DNA of 64,000 nt from Collinsella sp. TF05-9AC (GTDB taxonomy: Bacteria > Actinomycetota > Coriobacteriia > Coriobacteriales > Coriobacteriaceae), in contig NZ_QSSH01000010.1 of NCBI RefSeq assembly GCF_003438495.1, positions 1 through 64,000 of the forward strand. Reading direction: 5' to 3'. The notes under the pieces were generated by a model. It made no database searches. It worked only from the letters and a program-made list of their open reading frames with translations, and was not told where the DNA came from. Positions 8,274-16,338 of this stretch are shown piece by piece. The translations under genes were made by a program, and so were the position numbers. Each line of letters opens with the position of its first letter. Within the stretch, counting starts at the first letter, position 1.

Positions 8274-9095
8274 TCAGGCGCGCCACGCCTTAAGACAGTG
8301 AGTTTGCCTATCGTTCTCGGAAGGAAGTTTCATATAGTCCCCGTAGAGGTCAGTAAGAAATTCGTCCCAGCAACTCATACAAGGCAGCATATGCCCCTCA
8401 AATTCCAGATATACGGTCTTTTCATATGCGCTTTTAGGTAGTGTCCAAAGTCCATTTTCTGCGCCAAAAAAGCATCCAACCCGCTTGGCAGACTCATATC
8501 CAGGACATGCAATGGTCTCATCAATGAGCTTTAATAAACGACTTTTAGGATTTTGGAACCTGAAGAGCCAGCCAAAAATTGTCTTGATTACTTTACGCGC
8601 CCCTCGTTCGTAATTGAGGTTTATATTTGCCCACTCGTTGCGCTTCAATGCTCTCTGAATGCGTTTTTTTGACTTTCTAAATAGTTCTGAGTTTTCAGGG
8701 ACGCCATCAGTTGGGACGATATCGATCCAAAGCATTTCTTCCATTACCCCGTCATAAGAAGGCTCCTGAGCTCGAATATTAGAAGTGCATAGCTTCGTAA
8801 ACCCTCAAGTAAAGTTGCTATTGGAGGCGTTTATAACGCACAAATCAGTTGGCAGATAATTTGCAATTTTTAACAATCTATCGTAATCAGGCCTAGGCAT
8901 ATTCAAATCAATATCGTCGTCCCATGGAATAAAACCCTTATGACGAACTGCCCCCAAAAGCGTTCCCGAATCTAGCGAATAACGAAGATTATGTTCCTTG
9001 CAAAAAGCATCAAAACGCAGAAGCAAATTCAGTAGCTCTTCATGAACCTCGTCAAGCGTTAGATATGTCCGCTCTTCATCCATTAACTTATCCAT
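8274..9095 (-). pseudogene. LicD-family phosphotransferase with an in-frame TGA
   Basis: From the ATG at 9093-9095 (AAAGGAGT nine bases upstream) the frame reads MDKLMDEERTYLTLDEVHEE, then HNLRYSLDSGTLLGAVRHKG and FIPWDDDIDLNMPRPDYDRL, the LicD nucleotidyltransferase-type signature with the DDDID metal site. The frame meets TGA at 8805-8807 but resumes in the same frame with LWIDIVPTDGVPEN (family IDIFPLDG) to a normal C-terminus at 8274; total 273 codons, the usual LicD length. Thus a single nonsense codon, without frameshift, divides the gene. LicD enzymes move phosphocholine-like groups from CDP-carriers to glycans. Either the strain has lost it, it is read through, or there is a base error. 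Confidence 0.8.
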
Positions 9096-9108
9096 TGCAG
9101 GACTCCTT

Positions 9109-10336
9109 TTAATGCAGCACGGGAAGTGCGTGATAAAACCTAATTCCGCACAGTAAAGCCTCCGTGGCACATCGAATGGCGCAAATCACATGGAGGTCCG
9201 TCATACCAGTAAACGAGGCAATCAGAAGCGTAACGATGCAGAATAAGGCACTTATTACGGTGGACTTTGTGACCTCAGCGACTTTACCTACTGCCCCGAG
9301 GACTGGCCAGCCAAATAGCATGCCAAAGAAGCTAAATACAAGTAACGGACTCGCCCACACGAGCACCCAAGAGCCTTCTAGGTATTGTTCGCCGCCTAAA
9401 ACAAGCATGACAGATTTAGAAAGTAAACAGAAAGCAACTGTGCCGATTAAGACGGCTGGCAATGCCAAAATACTTAGTTTTCGGGCAAAGCAATAGTCTC
9501 CTGTATTTACCATATGAGGGTATAGGCTGTTGATGATAGGCTCATAGAGCGCCTGAACCGCGGTGACTGCCGTCATAGACAAAGACCAATAGGCGACCTG
9601 GGCCGCATCGGTCACGACTGCGCCGATAAGCAGCGTCGTAAAACCCGAGAAAACGCTTGCGGCCATGTTCGAAAAGCAATATAAACCCGAAGTTCTAAGT
9701 TCAGCAAGTGATTCGCTTAGCGGCGCGAGCTCGATGGTAGTGCCAAAGCTCCGCTTCGCGGCCGCAAACGACCATGCAAGTGCAACGCCGTTCGAGACTA
9801 TATCGAGCACTGGCACCCACATGATGTCGTTAATTGAATGTACAAGTACGAACGTAAAGATAGTCGATATGCTTTTCGAGGCAAAGAAACGTGTGGTGAT
9901 CGGCCCCATATTCTCATGCCCCTGAAAAAGGAAATCGGGAACTAGCCCCTTTCCGCATACCGCTGTGAATGCCAGAAAGACATAGGGCAACCTATTTTGT
10001 GTAAGCGGCAGGAAAGATGCAGTAACCATTACAGCCACGCCTGCAACGATGCAAAGAAGGAGTCTCGCTTCGGTTACTGCTCCTATAACGTGGTTTTCCT
10101 CTTTTATTGATCGTGCCTTCGCGATTCGCTTGGTACCCGAAAGGTTAAATCCAAAATCAACAAAAACCTGCGCGAAGGACATGAAAGATATCACGTAAGC
10201 ATAGAATGCATAACCTTCGGGTTCCAGCACGCGTGTCAAGTAAGGCAGTGTAATTAAGGGAAACAAGTATTTGATTATTTGAAGGCCATATTGCCAGGCA
10301 GTATTCTTAAAAAAAAATACCGTGTTTTTTATTCAT
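9109..10336 (-). pseudogene. wzx: Wzx-type polysaccharide flippase, frameshifted in a homopolymer
   Basis: Most of the protein (385 aa from an internal ATG at 10266) is a multi-span MATE/RfbX-type flippase: FPLITLPYLTRVLEPEGYAF, VDFGFNLSGTKRIAKARS, and about 12 hydrophobic segments. The expected N-terminus is also encoded: an ATG at 10334-10336, overlapping the wzy stop, begins MNKKHGIFF, and KNTAWQYGLQIIKYL follows upstream of FPLITLP in the frame of the body. The two are joined only if the run of nine T (coding strand, 10309-10317) had eight. As written, translation from the natural start shifts frame and soon stops. It would move the lipid-linked repeat unit across the membrane. Confidence 0.75.
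10309..10317. repeat. A9/T9 tract at the 5' end of wzx
   Basis: Nine consecutive A on the plus strand (T on the coding strand), about seven codons into wzx. Eight would restore a continuous frame from the coupled ATG at 10336; nine puts it out of frame. This is the arrangement expected of slipped-strand phase variation, though homopolymer sequencing error gives the same picture. Confidence 0.8.
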
Positions 10337-11585
10337 CTGATTCCCCCACATGAAATGGGTTTGAGTCTGCAGTCAACATCGCAAAAGTCATAGCAAGTAA
10401 AACTGAATATGAAGAAAAAATACTTGCCTCAGATGTGCTTGCTATTAGAAGGTAGATGGGAATCGCAAAGCTAGCCCAGAGAGGGACACCATGATCTACG
10501 GCTTTGCGGGACATTGAAAATAGAAGTACAAATATGATGGCAACCAGCAACAGGCCAATATAGCCACATTGGCCAATAACAGCAGGCCAAAAACTGTCAA
10601 CTAAATAATCGTGATTCATGGGACCAAGGCCATAAACGCTTGGGAACCCTAAGGAATAATAGAATGACGAATAATAATCAGCAGATGCATTAGAACCGTA
10701 AGTAGCAAGACCGCTGCCTAGTGGCCAATGCATGTTTGCAACGTCAAAGGACGTTGACAGAAGAACGCTTCGTGCCGTAGTGGAGTCAAAAAAATAAAGC
10801 GATATCTGATCGTAAACAAGAAACAATGCTCCACATCCCGCTAGAAGAATGAAAGAGAGGGGAATCTTTTTCTTATTCGAATACAAGAAAACTGCAGCAG
10901 CAATGATGAAAGCAAACCCGATGGCCTTGAAGCGTCCCGTAGCGCAGAGAACAAGCAGTCCACAGACGATAAATAACCTATTGGATTTAACATCAAGTAG
11001 AAGAATGCTAATCAGACAAACAACAGTTGCGGCAAAATTCGTCGGATGGCCGAATAAGAATGAATATCCTAATCGCTCGCCAGATGACAGGCCAAGATCA
11101 ATAAATTGATTAAGAAAATATAAGATTAGTAGTAATGGGAGGATTAATTTTGCAAAGCTAGATGCAAGTTCAATCACTGATCGCTTTTGCAGAATCACTA
11201 CGGAAGAAATCAAAGAAATAATGAACTTCGAACAGGCAAAGGCATCGATTGCAATCGCCTGATAAGCAGGCTGTAACTTATACAATAAGTTACCGCACAA
11301 TCCCAACAGAAGAAGAAGGCTGTTAATCAACAGCAAATAGCGTGAAATCATACAATAACGAGTTTTGTGTCCATGCATACTGAAGACCGCCCAGCAACAA
11401 AGAAGAAGGGCTGAAAACTCGTCGATATATGCAAATGCCCCTCCAAAGAGCTTTTGAAATGCATTCTGAAAGGCAAGCAGAAAGAAAATGTTGAATAGTA
11501 TAAAGTCACTAACCCTATATGAAAGCAAGCTCATCTTGCTGTCTGTTTTTTTCGACCCGTTATGTTCGTAATTGAGACGCGTCAT
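10329..11585 (-). CDS. wzy: Wzy-type polysaccharide polymerase
   Basis: 418 aa, highly hydrophobic, with roughly 10-12 membrane segments beginning near residue 25 and a larger polar extracytoplasmic loop around residues 290-340 (SADYYSSFYYSLGFPSVYGL). Sequence conservation in Wzy is too low for a motif, so the call rests on topology, length and position between a glycosyltransferase and the flippase. It would polymerise lipid-linked repeat units on the outer face of the membrane. The start ATG overlaps the stop of the GT2 gene (ATGA), and its stop overlaps the natural wzx start. The region is clearly A+T-rich, as is usual for the repeat-unit-specific part of such loci. Confidence 0.75.
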   Translation of the reverse strand: MTRLNYEHNGSKKTDSKMSLLSYRVSDFILFNIFFLLAFQNAFQKLFGGAFAYIDEFSALLLCCWAVFSMHGHKTRYCMISRYLLLINSLLLLLGLCGNLLYKLQPAYQAIAIDAFACSKFIISLISSVVILQKRSVIELASSFAKLILPLLLILYFLNQFIDLGLSSGERLGYSFLFGHPTNFAATVVCLISILLLDVKSNRLFIVCGLLVLCATGRFKAIGFAFIIAAAVFLYSNKKKIPLSFILLAGCGALFLVYDQISLYFFDSTTARSVLLSTSFDVANMHWPLGSGLATYGSNASADYYSSFYYSLGFPSVYGLGPMNHDYLVDSFWPAVIGQCGYIGLLLVAIIFVLLFSMSRKAVDHGVPLWASFAIPIYLLIASTSEASIFSSYSVLLAMTFAMLTADSNPFHVGESDE

Positions 11586-12628
11586 TTCTTACGCCTCATC
11601 AACTTAACGCGCTGATATGCTGAAAATGCTACGGAATATGCCCAGGGTGCTTTTGAACTCATATAAGACTTTAAAAGTAAGGAGCGAGAAGCCAAGGCAT
11701 TTTTTCTGATTGTCCTCAAATGAAGAGTGACATAGTCCCTGGCTTCGTTCCTGATAGAGAGACTATTCTCGTCAGGTTTATTAATATCGTTAAAGAGACG
11801 AATCAATCGAACACTGTTTAACATCATGAAGCATTCAATTTCATCTTCGAGCTCGTCATAATGTTTACTATTTTTAATAGTATTCATCGAACGATTCAGT
11901 GCATAACTCCAATCGGAATATTGCTTATTACTAATTTTGCCTTTTCTAGAAAGAGATCCAACGCGATAAACTTGGCCATAAATCTTCCCAGGGGAAAACG
12001 CAATGGAATCAGCGTCATTGATAATCCCTGCGCAAGTTGCTAAATCCTCGTAAACCCGCCCAACGGGAAACTTATGTTGCTTCCAAAAAGAAGCTTTTGC
12101 AACTTTTCCACACGCAGACTCGCAGATATCTACGTTACGAAGTAGTTTCGACAAAGCTGTTTTGGTATTCACAATTTCAAATGCAGGTAAATCTAATTCA
12201 CATGGTAATGAGCTGATAGCGCTTTGGTTTTCAATCTCCTGCAGTTGAACGCATGATAAGTCGGCCGACCCGTTTGCCAATCCTTTCATTAGATAGTCAA
12301 TGTAGTAAGCCGGAACAACATCATCGCTATCGATAAAAGTTATATACGACCCCTTTGAGGCACAAATCCCAAGGTTTCTTGCATATGAGAGGCCGTGATT
12401 CTCAATGTGATAGACACTGATATTTTCATTACTAATTGAGTAATGATCGCAAATATCAGAAGAACCATCACTTGACCCATCGTCAACAATCACAATTTCG
12501 ATGTTCGGATAGGTCTGGCATAATAGACTTTCTATGCAAGTCGAAAGATAATCCGCAGTATTAAAAACGGGCAATACGATTGAGACAAGATCAGTAGAAA
12601 CTACTTCTATTTCTTCGCAACAAGCCAT
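11582..12628 (-). CDS. Family 2 glycosyltransferase
   Basis: The ATG at 12626-12628 is preferred over an upstream in-frame GTG at 12652 because AAGGA lies eight bases before it. About 348 aa. The GT-A fold is clear: LVSIVLPVFNTADYLSTCIE at the start, VDDGSSDGSS, then NLGICASKGSYITFIDSDD with the DSDD metal-binding motif around residue 105. The C-terminal third is basic and helical, as in many GT2 enzymes of capsule loci. It should add one sugar of the repeat unit on the cytosolic face; donor and linkage cannot be read from sequence. Confidence 0.85.
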   Translation of the reverse strand: MACCEEIEVVSTDLVSIVLPVFNTADYLSTCIESLLCQTYPNIEIVIVDDGSSDGSSDICDHYSISNENISVYHIENHGLSYARNLGICASKGSYITFIDSDDVVPAYYIDYLMKGLANGSADLSCVQLQEIENQSAISSLPCELDLPAFEIVNTKTALSKLLRNVDICESACGKVAKASFWKQHKFPVGRVYEDLATCAGIINDADSIAFSPGKIYGQVYRVGSLSRKGKISNKQYSDWSYALNRSMNTIKNSKHYDELEDEIECFMMLNSVRLIRLFNDINKPDENSLSIRNEARDYVTLHLRTIRKNALASRSLLLKSYMSSKAPWAYSVAFSAYQRVKLMRRKK

Positions 12629-12648
12629 ATATAATTCCTTAAAATTAA

Positions 12649-13077
12649 TCACATTTCACTAGTCATGATGATTCTTGCAGGTACGCCAACGGCAGTAGCA
12701 CTTTCAGGAACATCACAAAGAACGACGGCTCCTGCGCCAATCTTCGCTCCTTTGTGGATTACGATATTTCCAAGCAATACCGCGTTGGCGCCGATTGAGA
12801 CGTCATCCTCAATGATAGGAACCCCCCCCCGGAGCGTTCCAACAGTAACATGCTGATAGAACTCGCAGTTCTTTCCAATCACGGCTTTCTCGGAGATGAC
12901 GCATCCCACACCGTTGTGCTGGAACAAGCAACCATCGCCTATCTCGGCTTGGCTTCCGATATGGCAAGCAAAGAGAAACTGCGACAGATGTCTGAAAACT
13001 CCCGCCAACGGACGGACGAACTTCGGGCCCTTGGTGCAGGCGTGGGCAGCTTTATATAGTTTGAAGCATTCATTCAT
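12649..13077 (-). CDS. Left-handed beta-helix (CysE/WcaB-type) O-acetyltransferase
   Basis: The start MNECFKLYKAA at 13077 lies five bases after the wecB stop; a longer in-frame extension has no homology. About 142 aa. It has hexapeptide repeats with CysE-like CHIGSQAEIGDGCLFQHNGV, CVISEKAVIGKNCEFYQHV, RGGVPIIEDDVSIGANAVLL and VPARIIM near the end. It lacks the long N-terminal helical domain of true serine acetyltransferases, so acetylation of a polysaccharide sugar is more likely than cysteine synthesis. The coding strand contains a run of nine G (12822-12830) in the RGGV codons, currently in frame. Confidence 0.8.
   Translation of the reverse strand: MNECFKLYKAAHACTKGPKFVRPLAGVFRHLSQFLFACHIGSQAEIGDGCLFQHNGVGCVISEKAVIGKNCEFYQHVTVGTLRGGVPIIEDDVSIGANAVLLGNIVIHKGAKIGAGAVVLCDVPESATAVGVPARIIMTSEM
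12822..12830. repeat. C9/G9 tract inside the acetyltransferase gene
   Basis: Nine C on the plus strand, encoding Arg-Gly-Gly-Val on the minus strand (CGG GGG GGG GTT). The frame is intact at nine. G/C runs of this length are rare in a coding region and prone to slippage, so acetylation could be switched on and off. Confidence 0.8.
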
Positions 13078-13081
13078 GTTG

Positions 13082-14182
13082 CTAACCTGCCAGCACATCC
13101 ACAATTTGCTCGCTCGCATGCCCATCCCCGTAGGGGTTCGAAGCATGGCTCATTGCCTCATACTCGGCCTGATCGCTGAGCAAACGGTTGAACTCGCGGT
13201 AGATGACGTCCTCCTCGGTGCCCACGAGTTTCAGAGTGCCGGCTTCTACGCCCTCGGGACGCTCGGTGGTGTCTCGCATGACGAGGACCGGCTTTCCCAG
13301 GCTCGGCGCCTCCTCCTGGATGCCACCCGAGTCGGTGAGGATGAGGTGGCTGCCGGCCATGAAGTTGTGGAAGTCAAGAACCTCGAGAGGGTCGATGATG
13401 TGGAGCCTGTCGAAGCCGTCGAGCTCCTCGTGCGCCGCCTTTCGGACGAGCGGGTTCATATGGATGGGGTAGATCGCCTTGGTGTCGGGGTGATCCTCCA
13501 TCACGCGGCGGATGGCGCGAAACATGCGGTGCATGGGCTCGCCCAGGTTCTCGCGGCGGTGGGCCGTGATGAGGATGAGGCGGGAGCCCTCAGCCCACTC
13601 GAGCTCGGGATGGGAGTACCCCTCGCGCACGGTGGTGCGCAGGGCGTCGATGCCGGTATTGCCGGTGACCCAGATCTTTGACTCCGGCTTGCCCTCGTCG
13701 AGCAGGTTCTGCTTGCTGGCCTCAGTGGGGGCGAAGTAGTACTCGCTCACGATATCGACCGCCTGGCGGTTGAACTCCTCGGGCCAGGGACTGTAGATGT
13801 CGTGCGTGCGCAGCCCCGCCTCGACGTGGCCCACGGGGACCTGAAGGTAGAAGCACGCGAGCGCCGCGGCGAAGCTGGTCGAGGTGTCTCCGTGGACCAG
13901 GACGACGTCGGGCCTCTCGTCCTCGAGGACGGCCCTGAGCTTGAGCAGAACGTCGCACGTAACGTCGAACAGCGTCTGGCCGGGCTTCATGATCGCCAGG
14001 TCGTGGTCGGGAGTCACGCCGAAGACGCGCAGCACCTGGTCGAGCATCTCGCGGTGCTGGCCCGTCACGGTGACGACTGTCTCGAACTCATCCGTGCGTG
14101 TCTTCAGCTCGTTGACGAGCGGGCACATCTTGATTGCCTCCGGGCGGGTGCCGAAAACGAGCATTACTTTCTTCTTAGTCAT
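13082..14182 (-). CDS. wecB: UDP-N-acetylglucosamine 2-epimerase (non-hydrolysing)
   Basis: 366 aa, the normal length. MLVFGTRPEAIKMCPLVNEL opens the protein; TGQHREMLDQVL, VLVHGDTSTSFAAALACFY, VGHVEAGLRTHD, TAHRRENLG and LTDSGGIQEEAPSLGKPVLV follow, all hallmarks of WecB/MnaA. It interconverts UDP-GlcNAc and UDP-ManNAc in the cytosol. The start overlaps the end of the WecG/TagA gene by eight bases. Together they indicate a ManNAc residue as second sugar of the lipid-linked unit, as in teichoic acid linkage units and enterobacterial common antigen. Confidence 0.95.
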   Translation of the reverse strand: MTKKKVMLVFGTRPEAIKMCPLVNELKTRTDEFETVVTVTGQHREMLDQVLRVFGVTPDHDLAIMKPGQTLFDVTCDVLLKLRAVLEDERPDVVLVHGDTSTSFAAALACFYLQVPVGHVEAGLRTHDIYSPWPEEFNRQAVDIVSEYYFAPTEASKQNLLDEGKPESKIWVTGNTGIDALRTTVREGYSHPELEWAEGSRLILITAHRRENLGEPMHRMFRAIRRVMEDHPDTKAIYPIHMNPLVRKAAHEELDGFDRLHIIDPLEVLDFHNFMAGSHLILTDSGGIQEEAPSLGKPVLVMRDTTERPEGVEAGTLKLVGTEEDVIYREFNRLLSDQAEYEAMSHASNPYGDGHASEQIVDVLAG

Positions 14183-14981
14183 TGGCCTTGCTCCTCTTTG
14201 ACTCCTTGCGGAGAAGCATGTAGAAACGGGTGTTGCCGACCACGTAGCGCTTCATCAGGCGCTTGGGCTCCTGCATCATGCGGAAGAGCCACTCCAGGTT
14301 CGCGCGCTGCATCCACATCGGGGCGCGCGGGATGTTGCCGGAGACCACGTCGAACGAACCCCCCACGCCCACGAAAGCGCCCTTGGCGCCCAGCTCGCGG
14401 AAACGCTCGATCAGGCGTTCCTTCTTGGGCGAGGTGATGCCCACGAACACGATGTCGGGCTCGGCCCGCTCAACCTCGGCGACCACGGCATCGAACTCGT
14501 CATCGCCGAAGTAGCCGTCACGGTAACCCGCAAGGACCATATTGGGATACCTCTCAGACAGTACCTCGGCGGTCTTTGCGACCACTTCGGCCTTTGCGCC
14601 CAGCAGGTAGACACTGTGCCCCTCGCGCTCGGCCAGCCCGCACAGCTCCCACATGAGGTCGATGCCGGCCACGCGCCCCGGAAGGTCCACGCCCAGTTTC
14701 TTGGCGGCCATGACCATGGAAGCGCCATCTGCGTTCACGATCTCGCAGCGGCGCACGCACGCGTCCATCTCGGGATCGTCGCGCATCTGCAGCAACTTGT
14801 CGGCGTTCACGCCGATCAGGTGGGCGAAGCGCCCCTCTTTGATGAGAGCATCGGTCGCCTCGACGGTCTGTCCCATCGTCCAGGGGTCGACGGGGGCGCC
14901 CAGGACTTCGACTCGCCCGGGAAGATCAACCGTTGAACTGGTGCCTTCGTATTTCCCTCTTGTCTCTTTAGCAAGCGCCAT
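14175..14981 (-). CDS. WecG/TagA/CpsF family N-acetylmannosaminyltransferase
   Basis: The ATG at 14979-14981 is chosen; the frame extends to a TTG at 14999 without a better site. About 268 aa. GVNADKLLQMRDDPEMDACV, NADGASMVMAAKKLG, VAGIDLMWELC, VYLLGAKAEVV and VFVGITSPKKERLIERF match GT26 enzymes. TagA/WecG transfers ManNAc(A) from the UDP-sugar to GlcNAc-PP-undecaprenol on the inner membrane face. It sits between the phosphoglycosyl transferase and wecB with overlapping ends, so substrate supply and use are coupled. Whether the sugar is ManNAc or ManNAcA cannot be settled; no UDP-ManNAc dehydrogenase is in the window. Confidence 0.9.
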   Translation of the reverse strand: MALAKETRGKYEGTSSTVDLPGRVEVLGAPVDPWTMGQTVEATDALIKEGRFAHLIGVNADKLLQMRDDPEMDACVRRCEIVNADGASMVMAAKKLGVDLPGRVAGIDLMWELCGLAEREGHSVYLLGAKAEVVAKTAEVLSERYPNMVLAGYRDGYFGDDEFDAVVAEVERAEPDIVFVGITSPKKERLIERFRELGAKGAFVGVGGSFDVVSGNIPRAPMWMQRANLEWLFRMMQEPKRLMKRYVVGNTRFYMLLRKESKRSKAND

Positions 14982-15732
14982 TTCCGCTGACAACCTCAAT
15001 CACTGTTAATAGGATTATTTTTAAATCGAAGAAAACGCCACGTTTGGCGATATATTCCAGGTCGCGACGAACCATGCCGTCGAATCCCGTCGAGTTACGC
15101 TCTGTAACCTGCCACCAGCCGGTGATGCCTGGTTTGACGGCCAAACGCCGCAGGTCGTACTCCGTGTACTGCGCGACCTCATTCGGCAGCGGTGGCCTGG
15201 GACCAACCACGGACATCTGGCCCAGGAACACGTTCAAGAACTGGGGGAACTCGTCGATGGAGTGTTTGCGTATGAACCTGCCGATCTTTGTGACGCGGGG
15301 GTCCTCCCTCATCTTGAACATGGCGCCGGCGATCTCGTTTTGCTCCTTGAGATCCGCCAGGCGCTCGTCGGCGTCCTTGTACATGGAGCGGAACTTCCAC
15401 ATGCGGAAGGTGGACAGACTTCCGTCGCGGTGGGTCTGACCCACGCGAATCTGGCTGTAGAAGGGGTTGCCCTCGCTCTCCAGACGGATGGTCGCGGCGA
15501 GGACAAGGCTGGGTACGGCGATGACGGACAGCACGCAGCCGCTGAACACGATGTCAAAGGCGCGCTTGACGGTGCGGTAGGCCAAGCGCGAGCGATCCCA
15601 GTCCATAATGGTTTGCATGGACCTGTAGCGGTCGGCGCCCTCGCGCCGGTCCATGGCCTGAGCAATCAGTGCCGCTCCTGCGGGCGCATCCCTTGCATAT
15701 TCTGTTTTATCCGACACGTTCTCTTCCAACAC
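14968..15732 (-). CDS. Phosphoglycosyl transferase initiating EPS repeat-unit synthesis
   Basis: 254 aa. The GTG at 15732 opens the frame; a second GTG at 15717 after GGAAGAG is a possible start. About 70 polar residues precede one membrane segment (DIVFSGCVLSVIAVPSLVLA), followed by the bacterial sugar transferase domain: PFYSQIRVGQTHRDG, FRMWKFRSM, DPRVTKIGRFIRKHSIDEFP with the catalytic D-E pair, MSVVGPRPPLPNEV and KPGITGWWQV. It transfers sugar-1-phosphate to undecaprenyl phosphate. The N-terminal multi-span domain of WbaP/WcaJ is missing, as in the shorter PglC-like monotopic forms. First enzyme gene after the antiterminator. Confidence 0.9.
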   Translation of the reverse strand: MLEENVSDKTEYARDAPAGAALIAQAMDRREGADRYRSMQTIMDWDRSRLAYRTVKRAFDIVFSGCVLSVIAVPSLVLAATIRLESEGNPFYSQIRVGQTHRDGSLSTFRMWKFRSMYKDADERLADLKEQNEIAGAMFKMREDPRVTKIGRFIRKHSIDEFPQFLNVFLGQMSVVGPRPPLPNEVAQYTEYDLRRLAVKPGITGWWQVTERNSTGFDGMVRRDLEYIAKRGVFFDLKIILLTVIEVVSGNGAC

Positions 15733-15783
15733 TTCGTCCCCGGGTCGGGGATCCTTCCTGTTCTGAGTAGCGACCGTCTGCAG

Positions 15784-16338
15784 CTAGGCGATCGCCTTTT
15801 TAAGGTTTCGCATTACGCGCTGCTCGGCCGAAAGCACGGCAAGGCCAACGCGCGTAGTTACGCGTCGGCCGCACAGGTTGAGCTCCAAATAAGCAGTGCT
15901 CTTGCGTCTGTTAATGGTTTTGATAAGGCCTTCGTGTCCCAGCAGCGGACCAGCCGTAACTACGACCTGATCGCCTTCTTTTAGGGCCTCGCTCATGGGT
16001 ACTACGCGGTCTCCCCTATGTGTAAATCCGCCAATAAGCTGAACCTCTTCTTTTGCTAGCGGCACAAACTGACCGTCCTGGGAAAGCACCCGGGCAAAGT
16101 CGTCCATGCGTAGCAGATACTGTTGCACGTTACGAGGATCTGCCGTGTCGCAGATAAGATAACCGGGAAAGAGCGGCTTGGTCGTATTGACCCATTCGCC
16201 GTGAACTTTAATCTCGGTTTGAAATTGGGGATAAAAGAGCTCCTGCATGGCGCTCGCCGGCACCATGCGCTCGATGCGCTCGCGCATTACGTCTTCGCGA
16301 CCGTTAATGACCTGGATCACATACCACACGAGCACCAC
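15784..16338 (-). CDS. loaP: LoaP/NusG-family processive antiterminator
   Basis: 184 aa. The N-terminal NGN domain reads VWYVIQVINGREDVMRERIE, LFYPQFQTEIKVHGEWVNTT and KPLFPGYLICDT. A C-terminal KOW domain follows (ALKEGDQVVVTAGPLLGHEG, LIKTINRRKSTAYLELNL). This length and organisation fit the specialised NusG paralogues (LoaP, UpxY, RfaH-like) that travel with polysaccharide or antibiotic operons, not the housekeeping NusG beside rplK. It is the first gene of an operon of about 12 kb, which such a factor would let RNA polymerase read through. The symbol is given by similarity of role; a strict LoaP/UpxY subfamily call needs a tree. Confidence 0.85.
   Translation of the reverse strand: MVLVWYVIQVINGREDVMRERIERMVPASAMQELFYPQFQTEIKVHGEWVNTTKPLFPGYLICDTADPRNVQQYLLRMDDFARVLSQDGQFVPLAKEEVQLIGGFTHRGDRVVPMSEALKEGDQVVVTAGPLLGHEGLIKTINRRKSTAYLELNLCGRRVTTRVGLAVLSAEQRVMRNLKKAIA

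Noticed and set aside
8805-8807. TGA in licD as a selenocysteine codon
   Set aside because: LicD is not a known selenoprotein family, homologous position is not Cys, and I see no SECIS-like hairpin right after it.
12649-13077. Serine acetyltransferase for cysteine synthesis (cysE)
   Set aside because: The N-terminal helical domain is missing and it lies inside an EPS operon; polysaccharide O-acetylation fits better.
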